Below, piece by piece: positions 45,615-54,788 of a stretch of 64,000 nt of DNA. Position 1 is the stretch's first letter; each line of letters opens with the position of its first letter. The notes under the pieces were generated by a model. It saw only the letters and a program-made list of their open reading frames with translations. It searched no databases and was not told the DNA's origin. This DNA is from Chloracidobacterium sp. (GTDB lineage: Bacteria > Acidobacteriota > Blastocatellia > Pyrinomonadales > Pyrinomonadaceae). The position numbers and the translations under genes were made by a program. The stretch covers positions 3,970,001-4,034,000 of the forward strand of contig JADJTD010000001.1 of NCBI GenBank assembly GCA_016711345.1, written 5' to 3'.

Positions 45615-46967
45615 TTACTTTTCTTTCGGTTGAGTAACTTTGGTAGAAACATCATTTTGGAACGAAGTTAGTACAGTCTCCGTTTTGACGCGAACCTTTA
45701 TCCAGTCCTCGATCTTCTTTCGATCCGCATCTATGATCGGCTGTTTCGATCTGACTGCGGCGATCCAGACATTCTGGCTACCAGTTTCGTCATGGGTGGC
45801 CGCCGGTTGGATCACCGCCGACGAGACTTGCGGGTATTGAATTTTTAGTTCGGCAAAGACCTGATCGCTGAGAGCTCTCTGGCCATCGATCGTATCCACC
45901 CGCTTTTTCAACTCCTGGAGCTGAGTTTCCCGCTCGCTAAGTGCCGCGCTTAGCTTTTTCGCCTCGGTGTCTTGCTTGGTGTCGTTATTGCTTTCGCTGT
46001 CTCTGAGATAAGCGAACCCTTGCTGGATCTCGAGTTTTATATTCTCGAGGCCGTACGGCGGTAATTTCCTCTTCAAAGCGTCGATCTCAGCTTCCGAGAT
46101 CAGGTCGCCGCCGTAGGTGAGCTGGATCGTTTTTGCTTTGGCGTCGATGTTCTTCTTCAGGAGATAATCGTTTGGAAAGATCGCCTCGCTATCTATAAAC
46201 TTGTTGGCCTGTTGCCGGAAACGATTTTGCTGAACAATATCATACCCAAAATAGATACTCGGCAGGATGGTGATTATGACTACCACCCAAACGACCCGTT
46301 TAGAGACCACTTCGTCATGTTCATCGGACAGGTGTTTTGACGGGAATTTTAGGAAACGGGCCGTTACCAGCGTGGCGAGAGCAATAAAAACTGTATTAAT
46401 GACAAATAAATATATCGCACCGCTAAAGTAGGTAAAATTCCAATTCGCGATCCCATATCCTGCGGTGCAAAGCGGCGGCATAAGAGCAGTCGCGATGGCA
46501 ACGCCGGGTATTACGTTGGCCTTTTTCTTACTTGAAACAGCGAGGATGCCGGCAAATCCGCCAAAGAGTGCGATCAGGACATCATAAATATTTGGTGATG
46601 TGCGCGAAAGGATCTCTGATGACGCATCACGGAGAGGCGACATCGTAAAGTAAATGGTCGATGTCGTAAGGCCAACGATCAGGGCAAACGCGTAATTGTA
46701 AAGTGACTTGCGTAACAGAGCGAGGTCATTGATCGCCATTCCCATGCCGAGGCCCATGATTGGCCCCATTAACGGTGAAACCAACATTGCTCCGATAACG
46801 ACAGCGGTGGAATTGACGTTCAACCCGAGCGACGCAATAAAGATCGCGAAAACGAGGATCCAAAGATTTGTCCCCGTAAACTCAACACCGCTATCAATAT
46901 TCTGAATTACAGTTTCCGGATCCTCTTTCTCGCCATTGAGACGAAAGTGTTTCAAAATGTTTTCCAT
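45615..46967 (-). CDS. DUF389-family membrane protein
   Basis: 450 residues. The N-terminal half (about 30-240) has six or so helices with the family hallmarks LGLNVNSTAVVIGAMLVSP, MGPIMGLGMG and GVAIATALMPPLCTAGYG. The C-terminal half (from about 260) is soluble with a coiled-coil stretch (AALSERETQLQELKKRVDTI) and resembles a periplasmic domain. The biochemical role of DUF389 proteins is not established. It is upstream of the CPA1 antiporter on the same strand. Confidence 0.82.
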   Translation of the reverse strand: MENILKHFRLNGEKEDPETVIQNIDSGVEFTGTNLWILVFAIFIASLGLNVNSTAVVIGAMLVSPLMGPIMGLGMGMAINDLALLRKSLYNYAFALIVGLTTSTIYFTMSPLRDASSEILSRTSPNIYDVLIALFGGFAGILAVSSKKKANVIPGVAIATALMPPLCTAGYGIANWNFTYFSGAIYLFVINTVFIALATLVTARFLKFPSKHLSDEHDEVVSKRVVWVVVIITILPSIYFGYDIVQQNRFRQQANKFIDSEAIFPNDYLLKKNIDAKAKTIQLTYGGDLISEAEIDALKRKLPPYGLENIKLEIQQGFAYLRDSESNNDTKQDTEAKKLSAALSERETQLQELKKRVDTIDGQRALSDQVFAELKIQYPQVSSAVIQPAATHDETGSQNVWIAAVRSKQPIIDADRKKIEDWIKVRVKTETVLTSFQNDVSTKVTQPKEK

Positions 46968-46993
46968 TGCAAGTGCCGTAATTATAGCAGGTA

Positions 46994-47346
46994 CTAAATG
47001 GCTTGTTCCGCCCAGCCGGTGAGGGTGCGGTGCATGTCGCCGTCGATGGTCGGGGAACCTACGGCAGAGATGGTTTCGGCTTGGACGCGGATGATGTCCG
47101 TCATTGTGATGATGGCGAGAAATTTCCTGCCGTCGCCGCGTTCGACTACCGACGGCTGGCGGTCCCGCCGCACAATGCGCCGATAATCAAGGTCAAGATA
47201 AAGACCCGTTGCGATTCATTTGGGATGAATTGCATAAATAGCCGTAACAGCATTAGTTTGAAGACCCGCCATTGCGGCATCCAAAGTCGGCGATGTGTTT
47301 TTAGCCTTTTTTGAAACGCCCTAAATTTGGAACTGGTTCTTTTCAT
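46994..47346 (-). pseudogene. ClC chloride-channel pseudogene with a large internal deletion
   Basis: The first 60 codons from the ATG at 47346 (QRVFILTLIIGALCG) look like the N-terminus and first helix of a ClC channel. The frame then runs into TASRR and stops. An adjacent frame overlapping the same bases reads RRDRQPSVVERGDGRKFLAI then ITMTDIIRVQAETISA, ending WAEQAI, which is the end of a CBS domain, the usual C-terminus of ClC-CBS proteins. Everything between (several hundred residues in an intact gene) is missing. The junction lies about 47150-47175, in GC-rich GCGGCGGGACC. Assembly collapse or a real deletion would both explain it. Confidence 0.6.
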
Positions 47347-47496
47347 CGATGATTAGAGATTTGCAGTCAAAAGAATTGAATACAGCATAATGATAACAAG
47401 TGAAACGGAGGTTAGAAACTTTTTACGCGGACATGGGCAAGTAGTCCTCCGAATGTAAACGTATGCAAGCTCATGCGAAGCACCTGACGTGAGATA

Positions 47497-48618
47497 ATGG
47501 GATCGTTTTCAATTTGTGCGTGGACCATGGATATAATGGAACTACAAGATTCTCAACAAAACAATCTTGCGGTTGAGAGAACTCGTCAGATAGTTTCGGC
47601 TCACGGCTGGAATTCAACGGCGTATCAAATTCTCAATCCCGGTATACGTCGATGGTTTTCCGAGTCGGACGATGCCGTTACGGGCTATGTCACAACTAGA
47701 CGAGCTTGGGTCGTCGTCGGTGCCCCGGTTTGCACGATTGAGCGTTTGGAGGAGGTTGTTGCCGAATTTGAAACCGAGGCGGCACACGATAACAAGCGAG
47801 TTTGCTATTTTTGCGCCGAAGCGAGGCTGGAGTCGGTTTTTACAAACTCGACAACACACGCCAAAGTGCTTTTGGGTGCTCAGCCGGTCTGGAACCCTCA
47901 GAACTGGGCGGAACGCGTGTCCGAAAACAGATCGCTTCGGAAGCAGCTTAACCGGGCATGCAACAAAAATGTAATAGTTACCGAATGGTCAGCCGAACAG
48001 GCATTTGCAAGCGCAGAGTTGCTCAACTGTTTACACGACTGGCTTAGAGCGAAGGGGTTGCCACCGATGCACTTTATGGTTGAGCCGGAAACGCTCAGCC
48101 GGTTATTCGACCGGCGGGTATTTGTGGCCGAACGTGATGGGGCGGTAGTTGGATTTGTGATGCTTTCACCGGTTCCGATGCGAAACGGTTGGCTTTTTGA
48201 ACAATACGTACATAGTCCCGACTCGCCAAATGGCACGGTCGAATTGATGATCGACGCGGCGATGAGGGCATTATCGAATGGTCAAAGTGAGTATGCCACT
48301 CTAGGACTCTCGCCGCTATCAAACAGATCTGAGATAGAACCATTTAAAAATCCGGTGTGGCTGAGCCTCCTGCTCACATGGATTCGTGCTCACGGAAGGA
48401 GATTCTACAATTTTGAGGGGCTTGATACTTTTAAGGCGAAATTTCGCCCTGAGAGATGGGAGCCTGTATTTGCGATATCCAACGAGCCGCGGCTGTCGCC
48501 TGGCACTCTGTATGCCATTACGTCCGCATTCAGCGGAAATGCTCCGATACGCCTGTTTTTAGGTGGATTGCGGCGAGCGGCCAGTACTGAGATTTGTTGG
48601 CTAATTCGGAAACTGTAA
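47497..48618 (+). CDS. DUF2156 / phosphatidylglycerol lysyltransferase C-terminal-like protein
   Basis: 373 residues with the tandem GNAT-like fold of the LPG_synthase_C (DUF2156) family: WVVVGAPVC near the start, LRKQLNRACNKNV, WLRAKGLPPMHFMVEP, VFVAERDGAVVGFVML and the terminal FEGLDTFKAKFRPERWEPVF. In MprF this domain moves an aminoacyl group from tRNA to phosphatidylglycerol. Stand-alone soluble members like this one probably acylate a lipid or small molecule, substrate unknown. There is no membrane domain. Start could be 47497, 47527 or 47536; none has a strong ribosome-binding site. Confidence 0.8.
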   Translation: MGSFSICAWTMDIMELQDSQQNNLAVERTRQIVSAHGWNSTAYQILNPGIRRWFSESDDAVTGYVTTRRAWVVVGAPVCTIERLEEVVAEFETEAAHDNKRVCYFCAEARLESVFTNSTTHAKVLLGAQPVWNPQNWAERVSENRSLRKQLNRACNKNVIVTEWSAEQAFASAELLNCLHDWLRAKGLPPMHFMVEPETLSRLFDRRVFVAERDGAVVGFVMLSPVPMRNGWLFEQYVHSPDSPNGTVELMIDAAMRALSNGQSEYATLGLSPLSNRSEIEPFKNPVWLSLLLTWIRAHGRRFYNFEGLDTFKAKFRPERWEPVFAISNEPRLSPGTLYAITSAFSGNAPIRLFLGGLRRAASTEICWLIRKL

Positions 48619-48805
48619 AATTGGGACACGGAAAGAACGAACAGGTCACTGCCCATTGCTGTACAGTACAGCAATCATGTTCCCTCCTAACTGTGCGTCA
48701 CAAAACGTCTTATCAATTGGACTCATCGGTAATAAAACCTTAATTTTTTAAGAAAGATCGTCGTAAATCGAAATAGGATCATCATTGGACCCGAAGTTTG
48801 TTTAA

Positions 48806-49660
48806 TCACGAGTTGTTAGACAACCGAACGTCGAATACGGGCGTTTCGACGATTTGGAATGTAGCGGAGGCGAAGCCGACCTTCCCGTCCGTCTTCTCAA
48901 ACTCATCCAGAATAAGAGTAAAAAGCGCGTCTTTTGTCACTCGCCGTTTTTTGAAATCGACGATATAACGAACGGTGAACTCGATCCAATTGTCGTTGGC
49001 GATCAACGTGACCATCGGTTCTGTGGACGCGTTTTCCAGCAAGAATCTTCTTGAGAAATCCTGCCATTCGGACGCTGCATTTTTTGAATAGACTCCGACA
49101 AGGTCCTTGGAAATATCTTCGAGAATCTTTCGAGCTAACCGATGATCGCTTCCGTATTTTACGGGCACCGTGATCTCGTCCCACAAGAATGGAAAATCTC
49201 CGGAATAATTATAGACCGGAGCTTTGAAAACAAAGCTGTTGGCCACCCGAACGAGCCTGCCCGTGTAAAGGTCTCCGTTAACCCATTCGCCGACTTCCAT
49301 CAGCGTTGTTCGTAGGAAACTTACATCGATAACGTCGCCCCTTATTCCGCCGACCTCGACCCGGTCGCCAGGGTTGTAAAATCCGGCAAACGATATGGCG
49401 AACCAGCCCGCACAACTGGCTATCACCTCCTGCAGAGCGAACGCGATACCAGCACCCGCGACACCGAGGGCGACCGTCAGGCCGCCAAGTCGGTCGCTAA
49501 ATATTATCGAGAGGATCAGGACTACAACGATGTATCCGATGACGAAGGAGCATCCACAATTACCCAACCTCAAATAGACACTTGAGTCGGGCCGCTTCGG
49601 ATCCTCGTTATTACGAGGGACCCTTTTTGATCGATGTATGTGACCCGCGTCGCCAACCAA
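48806..49660 (-). CDS. MscS-type mechanosensitive channel, N-terminus uncertain
   Basis: The core is clear: a transmembrane helix (VIGYIVVVLILSIIF), the pore helix ALGVAGAGIAFALQEVIASC and then AGWFAISFAGFYNPGDRVEVGG, followed by the beta domain and alpha/beta C-terminus. The channel releases solutes on hypo-osmotic shock. The 284-residue reading has only one or two membrane helices before the pore and begins at a TTG with an odd, very polar leader (residues 1-35). Another frame just upstream reads KRQYKKYFWLATRVTYIDQK, so a frame break near 49575 or a truncated 5' end is likely. It is 77 bp downstream of the dockerin/cohesin gene. Confidence 0.78.
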   Translation of the reverse strand: MVGDAGHIHRSKRVPRNNEDPKRPDSSVYLRLGNCGCSFVIGYIVVVLILSIIFSDRLGGLTVALGVAGAGIAFALQEVIASCAGWFAISFAGFYNPGDRVEVGGIRGDVIDVSFLRTTLMEVGEWVNGDLYTGRLVRVANSFVFKAPVYNYSGDFPFLWDEITVPVKYGSDHRLARKILEDISKDLVGVYSKNAASEWQDFSRRFLLENASTEPMVTLIANDNWIEFTVRYIVDFKKRRVTKDALFTLILDEFEKTDGKVGFASATFQIVETPVFDVRLSNNS

Positions 49661-49737
49661 AAGTATTTTTTGTACTGGCGCTTAATTCTACGTTGGACAT
49701 TGGTCGGCTCCGCAGGTTATACCCTATCGCATTCGTT

Positions 49738-51255
49738 TTACGGCTCAGCGATCATATCCACACTCGCCAGTTGGCCGGTAACGCTCACCGTCAACGGCGT
49801 GAACGTCAGGTGCGACTGGACACTGATAGTATAGGTCTGACCAACCTGTAGGCCGCCGAACCGGTAAACGCCGAAGCCGTTTGAAACAACTGAGCGGCTT
49901 TGGACGGCTGTGTCGGTCAACGTGACGCGAGCATTTGGAATGCGTTGTCCCATTGTTGTCAGCAGGCGTCCGCTGATCTCGGCCTGGTTTGGTGCCGCTG
50001 CTAAAAGCTCGACCTGTCCGTCAGAGGCAAGCGTTCCAGGATCGCCTTCGTTGAACATGACACGTTCCCACGTAAGCGGTGATACCGAACCAGGTGCTCC
50101 GACTGCGGTGAATCTGAGGTTCAGAAGAACGCCGTTGCCGTCTATCCGCAGCGGGCCATAGACTACGATTCTCAGAAGCCCCGGTTCGCTGGGGTTGGCC
50201 ACGGCAGAAAGCTTGCTGCTGACGCTTCCTGCGAGATCGACCGGATCTGCCTGTGGCTGTATCACCGTTGGATCATATCTGAGATCGAACTCATAAGAGA
50301 TAATTCCCTTATTCGCCGCTCCCTGTATGGCGACCGGTATAACAACATCGTTGTCAGCCGGCGTTAAGAGACGCGGCAGATTGACCGCCGTGCTTCTTTC
50401 CGGCCCGTTGCCGCCAGCAGTCGGACGGGCACCGGTATTTGCACAGTTCCCTGAAACCTCACCCATCAGCAGAGCCGAGTAATCCTCGCCCGCGATGCTG
50501 GCAGCAACCGATGGATAATCCCTGCTTGCCGGGGCGAATTTCCAGGCTCCTGTTAATCCAATTCCCGGAGCCGCATACGGCGGTCCTGCGGCGAATTTTG
50601 CAACCATTCCCGCATCGAATGACGTGATTGCTCCATTGTTGCTGACATCGGCCACAAGCAATTGGGATCCAGTCAACTGTGGCAGTGGCGGCCCGGCGGC
50701 ATGTTGCGCGATCCGTGCCGCGTCGAAAGATCCGATGGAACCGTTCACACCACCCGTCTTAGTAGGCATAACGGTGTAAGCATCCGCCCCAAATCCGCTC
50801 AGCAAATATTGTCCCTCAGTCGCCCCGATCCCACCGGTGAAAATAGAAACCGGAACCGAACCAGCACCGCTTATCTGGACGTTAGAAACAAAACGCGTGG
50901 CCGCTGGAATAGCGTTACCATATGTCACTGTTCCGGTAATAGCACCACCCGCCGGCGTTGCAGTCGGCGTTGCAGTTGGAGTGCTCGTCGATGTTGCCGT
51001 TGGCGTACTGGTCGGTGTCACCCCAGAGATTGCCCCGAACCCTGAAGCCAAACTAAAACTGCCGCCGGTCGAGTTTTCCCCAGCAACGCACTGCCCGATC
51101 GTGCCGTCGAGCATAAAAATGCCGCCGGATGTCGATCCACCTCCACCCGCGATCACGGACTTTTGAATGACAAACATACCACCCGATTGGGCAATGACAC
51201 CCGCCATAGCGGTGAGGCATATTGTGACCAAAACTATAAGTCTTGTGATCTTCAT
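49738..51255 (-). CDS. Secreted dockerin-like + cohesin-like protein with C-terminal regulatory-like domain
   Basis: 505 residues. Signal peptide (1-22), a small SxxGG-rich domain found at the N-terminus of many secreted proteins (about 25-75), a short Thr/Pro linker, a beta segment, a dockerin-like pair (about 150-215: SIGSFDAARIAQHAAG and DVSNNGAITSFDAGMVAKF, the second with a usable calcium loop), a cohesin-like module (about 285-420: GIISYEFDLRYDPTVIQPQA, VMFNEGDPGTL) and a carboxypeptidase-regulatory-like end. The last 225 residues closely match the end of the 2458-residue protein. Its ATG overlaps the stop of the repeat-protein gene upstream by four bases (ATGA), so it is translationally coupled. 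Confidence 0.85.
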   Translation of the reverse strand: MKITRLIVLVTICLTAMAGVIAQSGGMFVIQKSVIAGGGGSTSGGIFMLDGTIGQCVAGENSTGGSFSLASGFGAISGVTPTSTPTATSTSTPTATPTATPAGGAITGTVTYGNAIPAATRFVSNVQISGAGSVPVSIFTGGIGATEGQYLLSGFGADAYTVMPTKTGGVNGSIGSFDAARIAQHAAGPPLPQLTGSQLLVADVSNNGAITSFDAGMVAKFAAGPPYAAPGIGLTGAWKFAPASRDYPSVAASIAGEDYSALLMGEVSGNCANTGARPTAGGNGPERSTAVNLPRLLTPADNDVVIPVAIQGAANKGIISYEFDLRYDPTVIQPQADPVDLAGSVSSKLSAVANPSEPGLLRIVVYGPLRIDGNGVLLNLRFTAVGAPGSVSPLTWERVMFNEGDPGTLASDGQVELLAAAPNQAEISGRLLTTMGQRIPNARVTLTDTAVQSRSVVSNGFGVYRFGGLQVGQTYTISVQSHLTFTPLTVSVTGQLASVDMIAEP

Positions 51256-53924
51256 TGATTTTGTTCCTTATTGACGGGCCGCGTTCTCGGGAGCTTTGCT
51301 GGTTCCTGCGTATCGAGCGATCTACCGCGCTCTTTCTCGGTTTTGTCCTGTTCGACCGGGACGCGGTTCTTTTCTGCGGCCGCATCTTTGCGGATGCCGG
51401 TCACCTGCCAAGAAACTTCCACGTTTGGCTTATCGGTTTTGATCTTAAATTGATTGCCTCGGATCTTTTGAAGGATAATCGCCTGGGCAAACTGTCCGAT
51501 GACGGTTAGTTGGTAACGAAAATCTCTGTTCAAAGCTTCGACATAAGCGGGCGTTGTTACGACCGCTTCGCCGTTGGAATCGGTCGCCGCGTTGCCGCTG
51601 TAAACACTCATCAGTTCAGGTGACTGGATCGAGGCAAGAGTGAGAGTCTTATTCAGCGGATCAAGGGGATGATCGATGGTATTAATATTTGCACCACTAC
51701 GGCCGGAAGCCCCGCCTTCCTCAAAGATCTGTCCGGTGACATACAAACTGCCCGTAACCCGAACAAAAGAACCAGGTCCGCCGAGAACGATCTGGTCATT
51801 CTCACTGGCAATGGCGAATGGACCAATAGCGACGCTACGAACGTCGCCTCTAGCAATCGCTCCGTATCCGATAGCAACGTTATGATGGGCCGCTATGTAG
51901 TTCGAGTAGGCACCTGCGTCAAAACCGATGACGACATTTCCGTCCCCATTAGAACGTGCATCTGCGCCGATTAGTACGTTTTCACTAATCGCCGGCCCGC
52001 TCCCCAAATAAAAACCGGCTCCGCCTCCAATTGCGACATTGCTGTTTCCTGCCGGGGTGGTATTAATACCGGCGTAATTACCCACAAAAGTATTGTCGCT
52101 TCCGGTAACATTTCCTCTGCCCGCCGTACGTCCGACAAAAGTATTTCCTGCGCCTGTAGTGTTTGTATCTCCCACATTTTGTCCAAAGAAGGAATTTTCT
52201 GATCCGGTCGTATTGTCAATTCCGGCATTCATCCCGAAGAAAGAATTGTACTCGGCGGTATTAACGTATCCAGCGTAGGCGCCAAAAAAGGAGTTGTTAT
52301 TGCCTGACGTATTGCCTTGTCCTGCAAATCTGCCAAAAAAAGAATTCAAATTTCCGACGGTATTCGAATTGCCGGCATCGTTACCAAAAAACGAGTTATT
52401 GCTTCCCGTAGAATTGGCAGTTCCGGCTGCACGTCCGAAAAAGGAATTGCTGCCACCGGTGGTATTGGCAAATCCGGCGTTTACGCCGAAAAAGGAATTT
52501 GAGGTGCCGGTCGTATTTCCTGTTCCCGAGCTTTTTCCAAAAAACGAATTTGAACCTCCGGTCGTGTTTGAATCACCGGCATTTGCCCCGAAGAACGAAT
52601 TGCTCGCTCCCGTAGTATTAAATTGACCAGCGACGTAACCAAAAAAAGAGTTGCTGTTTGCCGTGTTCGATGCTCCAGCACTTCGTCCGAAGAAGGAATT
52701 CGAATTGCCGGTCAAATTCGCAGTTCCGGTATTTGCGCCGAAATATGAGTTGCCGATGCCGGTGGTGTTCGAATCGCCGGAATTAACTCCGAAAAAGGCA
52801 TTTAGCTGACCTGTGGTGTTTGCTTGTCCGGCGCTCGATCCAAAGAAGGAATTATCCACGCCTGTCGAATTAGATTGACCAGACGCGTAGCCGAAAAATG
52901 AGTTATTTGCTGCTGTTGTATTTGCAACACCGGCATTTGCTCCGTAAAAGGTATTTTGATCTCCGGTCGAGTTCAACACGCCCGCGTTGAGGCCGAAGAA
53001 CGCGTTACGGGCTCCGGTAGTATTATTGGCTCCGGCGCTGCGTCCAAAGAATGAATTGCTAAATCCGGTTGTGTTGCTGTCGCCGGAATTTGCTCCAAAA
53101 AATGAATTACTGGAACCGGTCGTGTTCGAACTTCCGGCCAATCTTCCAAAGAATGCGTTACTGCTGCCCGTCGTGTTGGCATTGCCGCTGAACGAACCGA
53201 AAAATGCATTGTTGCTGCCGCTGGAATTTGCCGCACCCGCCGAACTTCCGACAAAGGCGTTGTTCGAACCCGTGTTGGACGTGCCAGCATTTGCCCCGAT
53301 AAATGTATTTAACACACCCGCAATGCTAAAGACCGGTGTCGAGTTTATGTTGAATCCACTTGAGGCACTAAGAGTTCCTGCGGTGAGAGTGCCGCCGACT
53401 GTTCCGTCGCCCGAGACATTAAAATTACTGCTGGCCTGCTGCGAGGTTGAATTTCGAATAAATGTGGTACCGCCATTAGTCGTGGTCAGGTACTGATTTG
53501 CTGCGACGCCCCCAAGCTGTGTTGCATTGGTCGCCGTGTCGGAGTTTAAGCTCTTTTGTGCATAAGGCTCACCGCTGATCTTTTGCCGCGGAGCAAGCGT
53601 TGTATATGTCAGCCCTACGGCATTTTTTACACGTATTTCCAGATACCGGTCTGCTCCCGGAAATGCCCCAATGAGAGGCGAAGAGAAATCCAGTTTAACG
53701 GTAAAGGACCCATTCGAAACCACGACATTTGGCAGGGTAACGATAGTCGGATGCTGGGTGCCTGCGGTTAAAGCATCCCAGAGCCGAAACTGAAAATCAT
53801 AGTTACCGTTCGCGGGACTAGCTCCGTCTCTCAGGCTGCCTTGATATGTGAATTCAGTTGTTTGCGCGCGCGCCGCAAATACAGCGAGCAGAATGATCAT
53901 CGTAATGTTTGCCAGGTGTTTCAT
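51252..53924 (-). CDS. Secreted surface protein with about two dozen 17-residue FFG/NTTG repeats
   Basis: 890 residues. Signal peptide (1-20, ending ARAQ), an N-terminal beta domain (EFTYQGSLRDGASPANGNYD), then repeats of the form NSFFGxxAGxxNTTGxS with a strict 17-residue (51-bp) period over about 53300-52060. The pattern resembles beta-roll or tail-fibre/adhesin stalk repeats. After the repeats comes a conserved C-terminal region (DHPLDPLNKTLTLASIQSPE, later FKIKTDKPNVEVSWQVTGIR) and a charged tail. No S74 protease motif was recognised. SD AGGAG lies close before the ATG. It is coupled to the dockerin/cohesin gene by a 4-bp overlap, which hints that the two products work together at the surface. 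Confidence 0.8.
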   Translation of the reverse strand: MKHLANITMIILLAVFAARAQTTEFTYQGSLRDGASPANGNYDFQFRLWDALTAGTQHPTIVTLPNVVVSNGSFTVKLDFSSPLIGAFPGADRYLEIRVKNAVGLTYTTLAPRQKISGEPYAQKSLNSDTATNATQLGGVAANQYLTTTNGGTTFIRNSTSQQASSNFNVSGDGTVGGTLTAGTLSASSGFNINSTPVFSIAGVLNTFIGANAGTSNTGSNNAFVGSSAGAANSSGSNNAFFGSFSGNANTTGSSNAFFGRLAGSSNTTGSSNSFFGANSGDSNTTGFSNSFFGRSAGANNTTGARNAFFGLNAGVLNSTGDQNTFYGANAGVANTTAANNSFFGYASGQSNSTGVDNSFFGSSAGQANTTGQLNAFFGVNSGDSNTTGIGNSYFGANTGTANLTGNSNSFFGRSAGASNTANSNSFFGYVAGQFNTTGASNSFFGANAGDSNTTGGSNSFFGKSSGTGNTTGTSNSFFGVNAGFANTTGGSNSFFGRAAGTANSTGSNNSFFGNDAGNSNTVGNLNSFFGRFAGQGNTSGNNNSFFGAYAGYVNTAEYNSFFGMNAGIDNTTGSENSFFGQNVGDTNTTGAGNTFVGRTAGRGNVTGSDNTFVGNYAGINTTPAGNSNVAIGGGAGFYLGSGPAISENVLIGADARSNGDGNVVIGFDAGAYSNYIAAHHNVAIGYGAIARGDVRSVAIGPFAIASENDQIVLGGPGSFVRVTGSLYVTGQIFEEGGASGRSGANINTIDHPLDPLNKTLTLASIQSPELMSVYSGNAATDSNGEAVVTTPAYVEALNRDFRYQLTVIGQFAQAIILQKIRGNQFKIKTDKPNVEVSWQVTGIRKDAAAEKNRVPVEQDKTEKERGRSLDTQEPAKLPRTRPVNKEQNQ

Positions 53925-53951
53925 AAATTCTCCTTATGGGATGCGTCCGAA

Positions 53952-54788
53952 TTACTTTTTGACGAGGGAAACATGATCTGCGATAACCTGCCAGCGAAGT
54001 TCTCGCCAGATCCAGGTCGTTGTATAGCGGGCGGTTTCGTCAAAGGCCGTGCCTTTGTTGGTCCCGGTGACGTGATACATGCCCGTTTCTACTGCCGCGG
54101 TGTTGCCCACGATTCGAACCTTTTTATCCGAAGTCTCAGTAGTGATGATTACCGTGTCGGTCGTGGACACGCGTGCAATGTCATCAGCTCTCGAGACGAT
54201 TTTGCCGTTCTCATCCGTAAAGAAATAATCTTTATACAGCAGTCTTTCGTAAGCGGCTTTGTCACGGCTCTTAATTGCGGCGTCATAGCTCTCACTTGCT
54301 TTGATCACTGCTTGTTCCATCAGCTTGCGGTCGTGCTGAGCCTCTGAAAAATGTTCCGCTACAAGCATCCATTTGCCGCCACGTTTTTCGTATATGCCCG
54401 TGTAGCGTCCTTTGTCCGTGTGTGGTTCGGGTTTCGCGTCGTTGACCGGCAGAGCAACGGCAGTCCAGTTTGAAGTAATGTAAGCGACTGAGCCGATCAC
54501 CTTGACCTTGATGCCGTCGCTGCTTTCGGAAACGGTCTTATAGGTCGGTTTAGCGATCTCTTTTCGCATATCGTCTAAGACTCCCTTGCGATCCATCGCA
54601 ACCCCGTCCGGAAAAGCGCCGACATAATCATCTGCAAGCGCCGCCTCAAATGGAGCGATCTCATTATTCTTGTAAGCCTGTTCGAGGCCAGTGTGGATCT
54701 TTAGGATCTCTTTCTCGTCATTCGACTGAGCGGGGGCGGCAAATGCCAGCATGGCAATCGCGAAAATTGTAATTACTAGTTGTTTCAT
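53952..54788 (-). CDS. Secreted protein with two tandem NTF2-like (DUF4440) domains
   Basis: 278 residues. Signal peptide (1-20), then two SnoaL/DUF4440-like units: about 24-140 (EILKIHTGLEQAYKNNEIAP to GRYTGIYEKRGGKWMLVAEH) and about 150-278 (ASESYDAAIKSRDKAAYERL to ARYTTTWIWRELRWQVIADH). NTF2-like folds of this kind bind small ligands or mediate contacts; no catalytic residues are evident. It overlaps the upstream 91-residue gene by four bases and lies 27 bp before the repeat-protein gene, so it belongs to the same operon. Confidence 0.8.
   Translation of the reverse strand: MKQLVITIFAIAMLAFAAPAQSNDEKEILKIHTGLEQAYKNNEIAPFEAALADDYVGAFPDGVAMDRKGVLDDMRKEIAKPTYKTVSESSDGIKVKVIGSVAYITSNWTAVALPVNDAKPEPHTDKGRYTGIYEKRGGKWMLVAEHFSEAQHDRKLMEQAVIKASESYDAAIKSRDKAAYERLLYKDYFFTDENGKIVSRADDIARVSTTDTVIITTETSDKKVRIVGNTAAVETGMYHVTGTNKGTAFDETARYTTTWIWRELRWQVIADHVSLVKK

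Noticed and set aside
51252..53924. Repeat protein as a phage tail fibre or prophage
   Set aside because: The repeats resemble tail-fibre stalks, but no capsid, portal, terminase or other phage gene is nearby, and a bacterial signal peptide is present.
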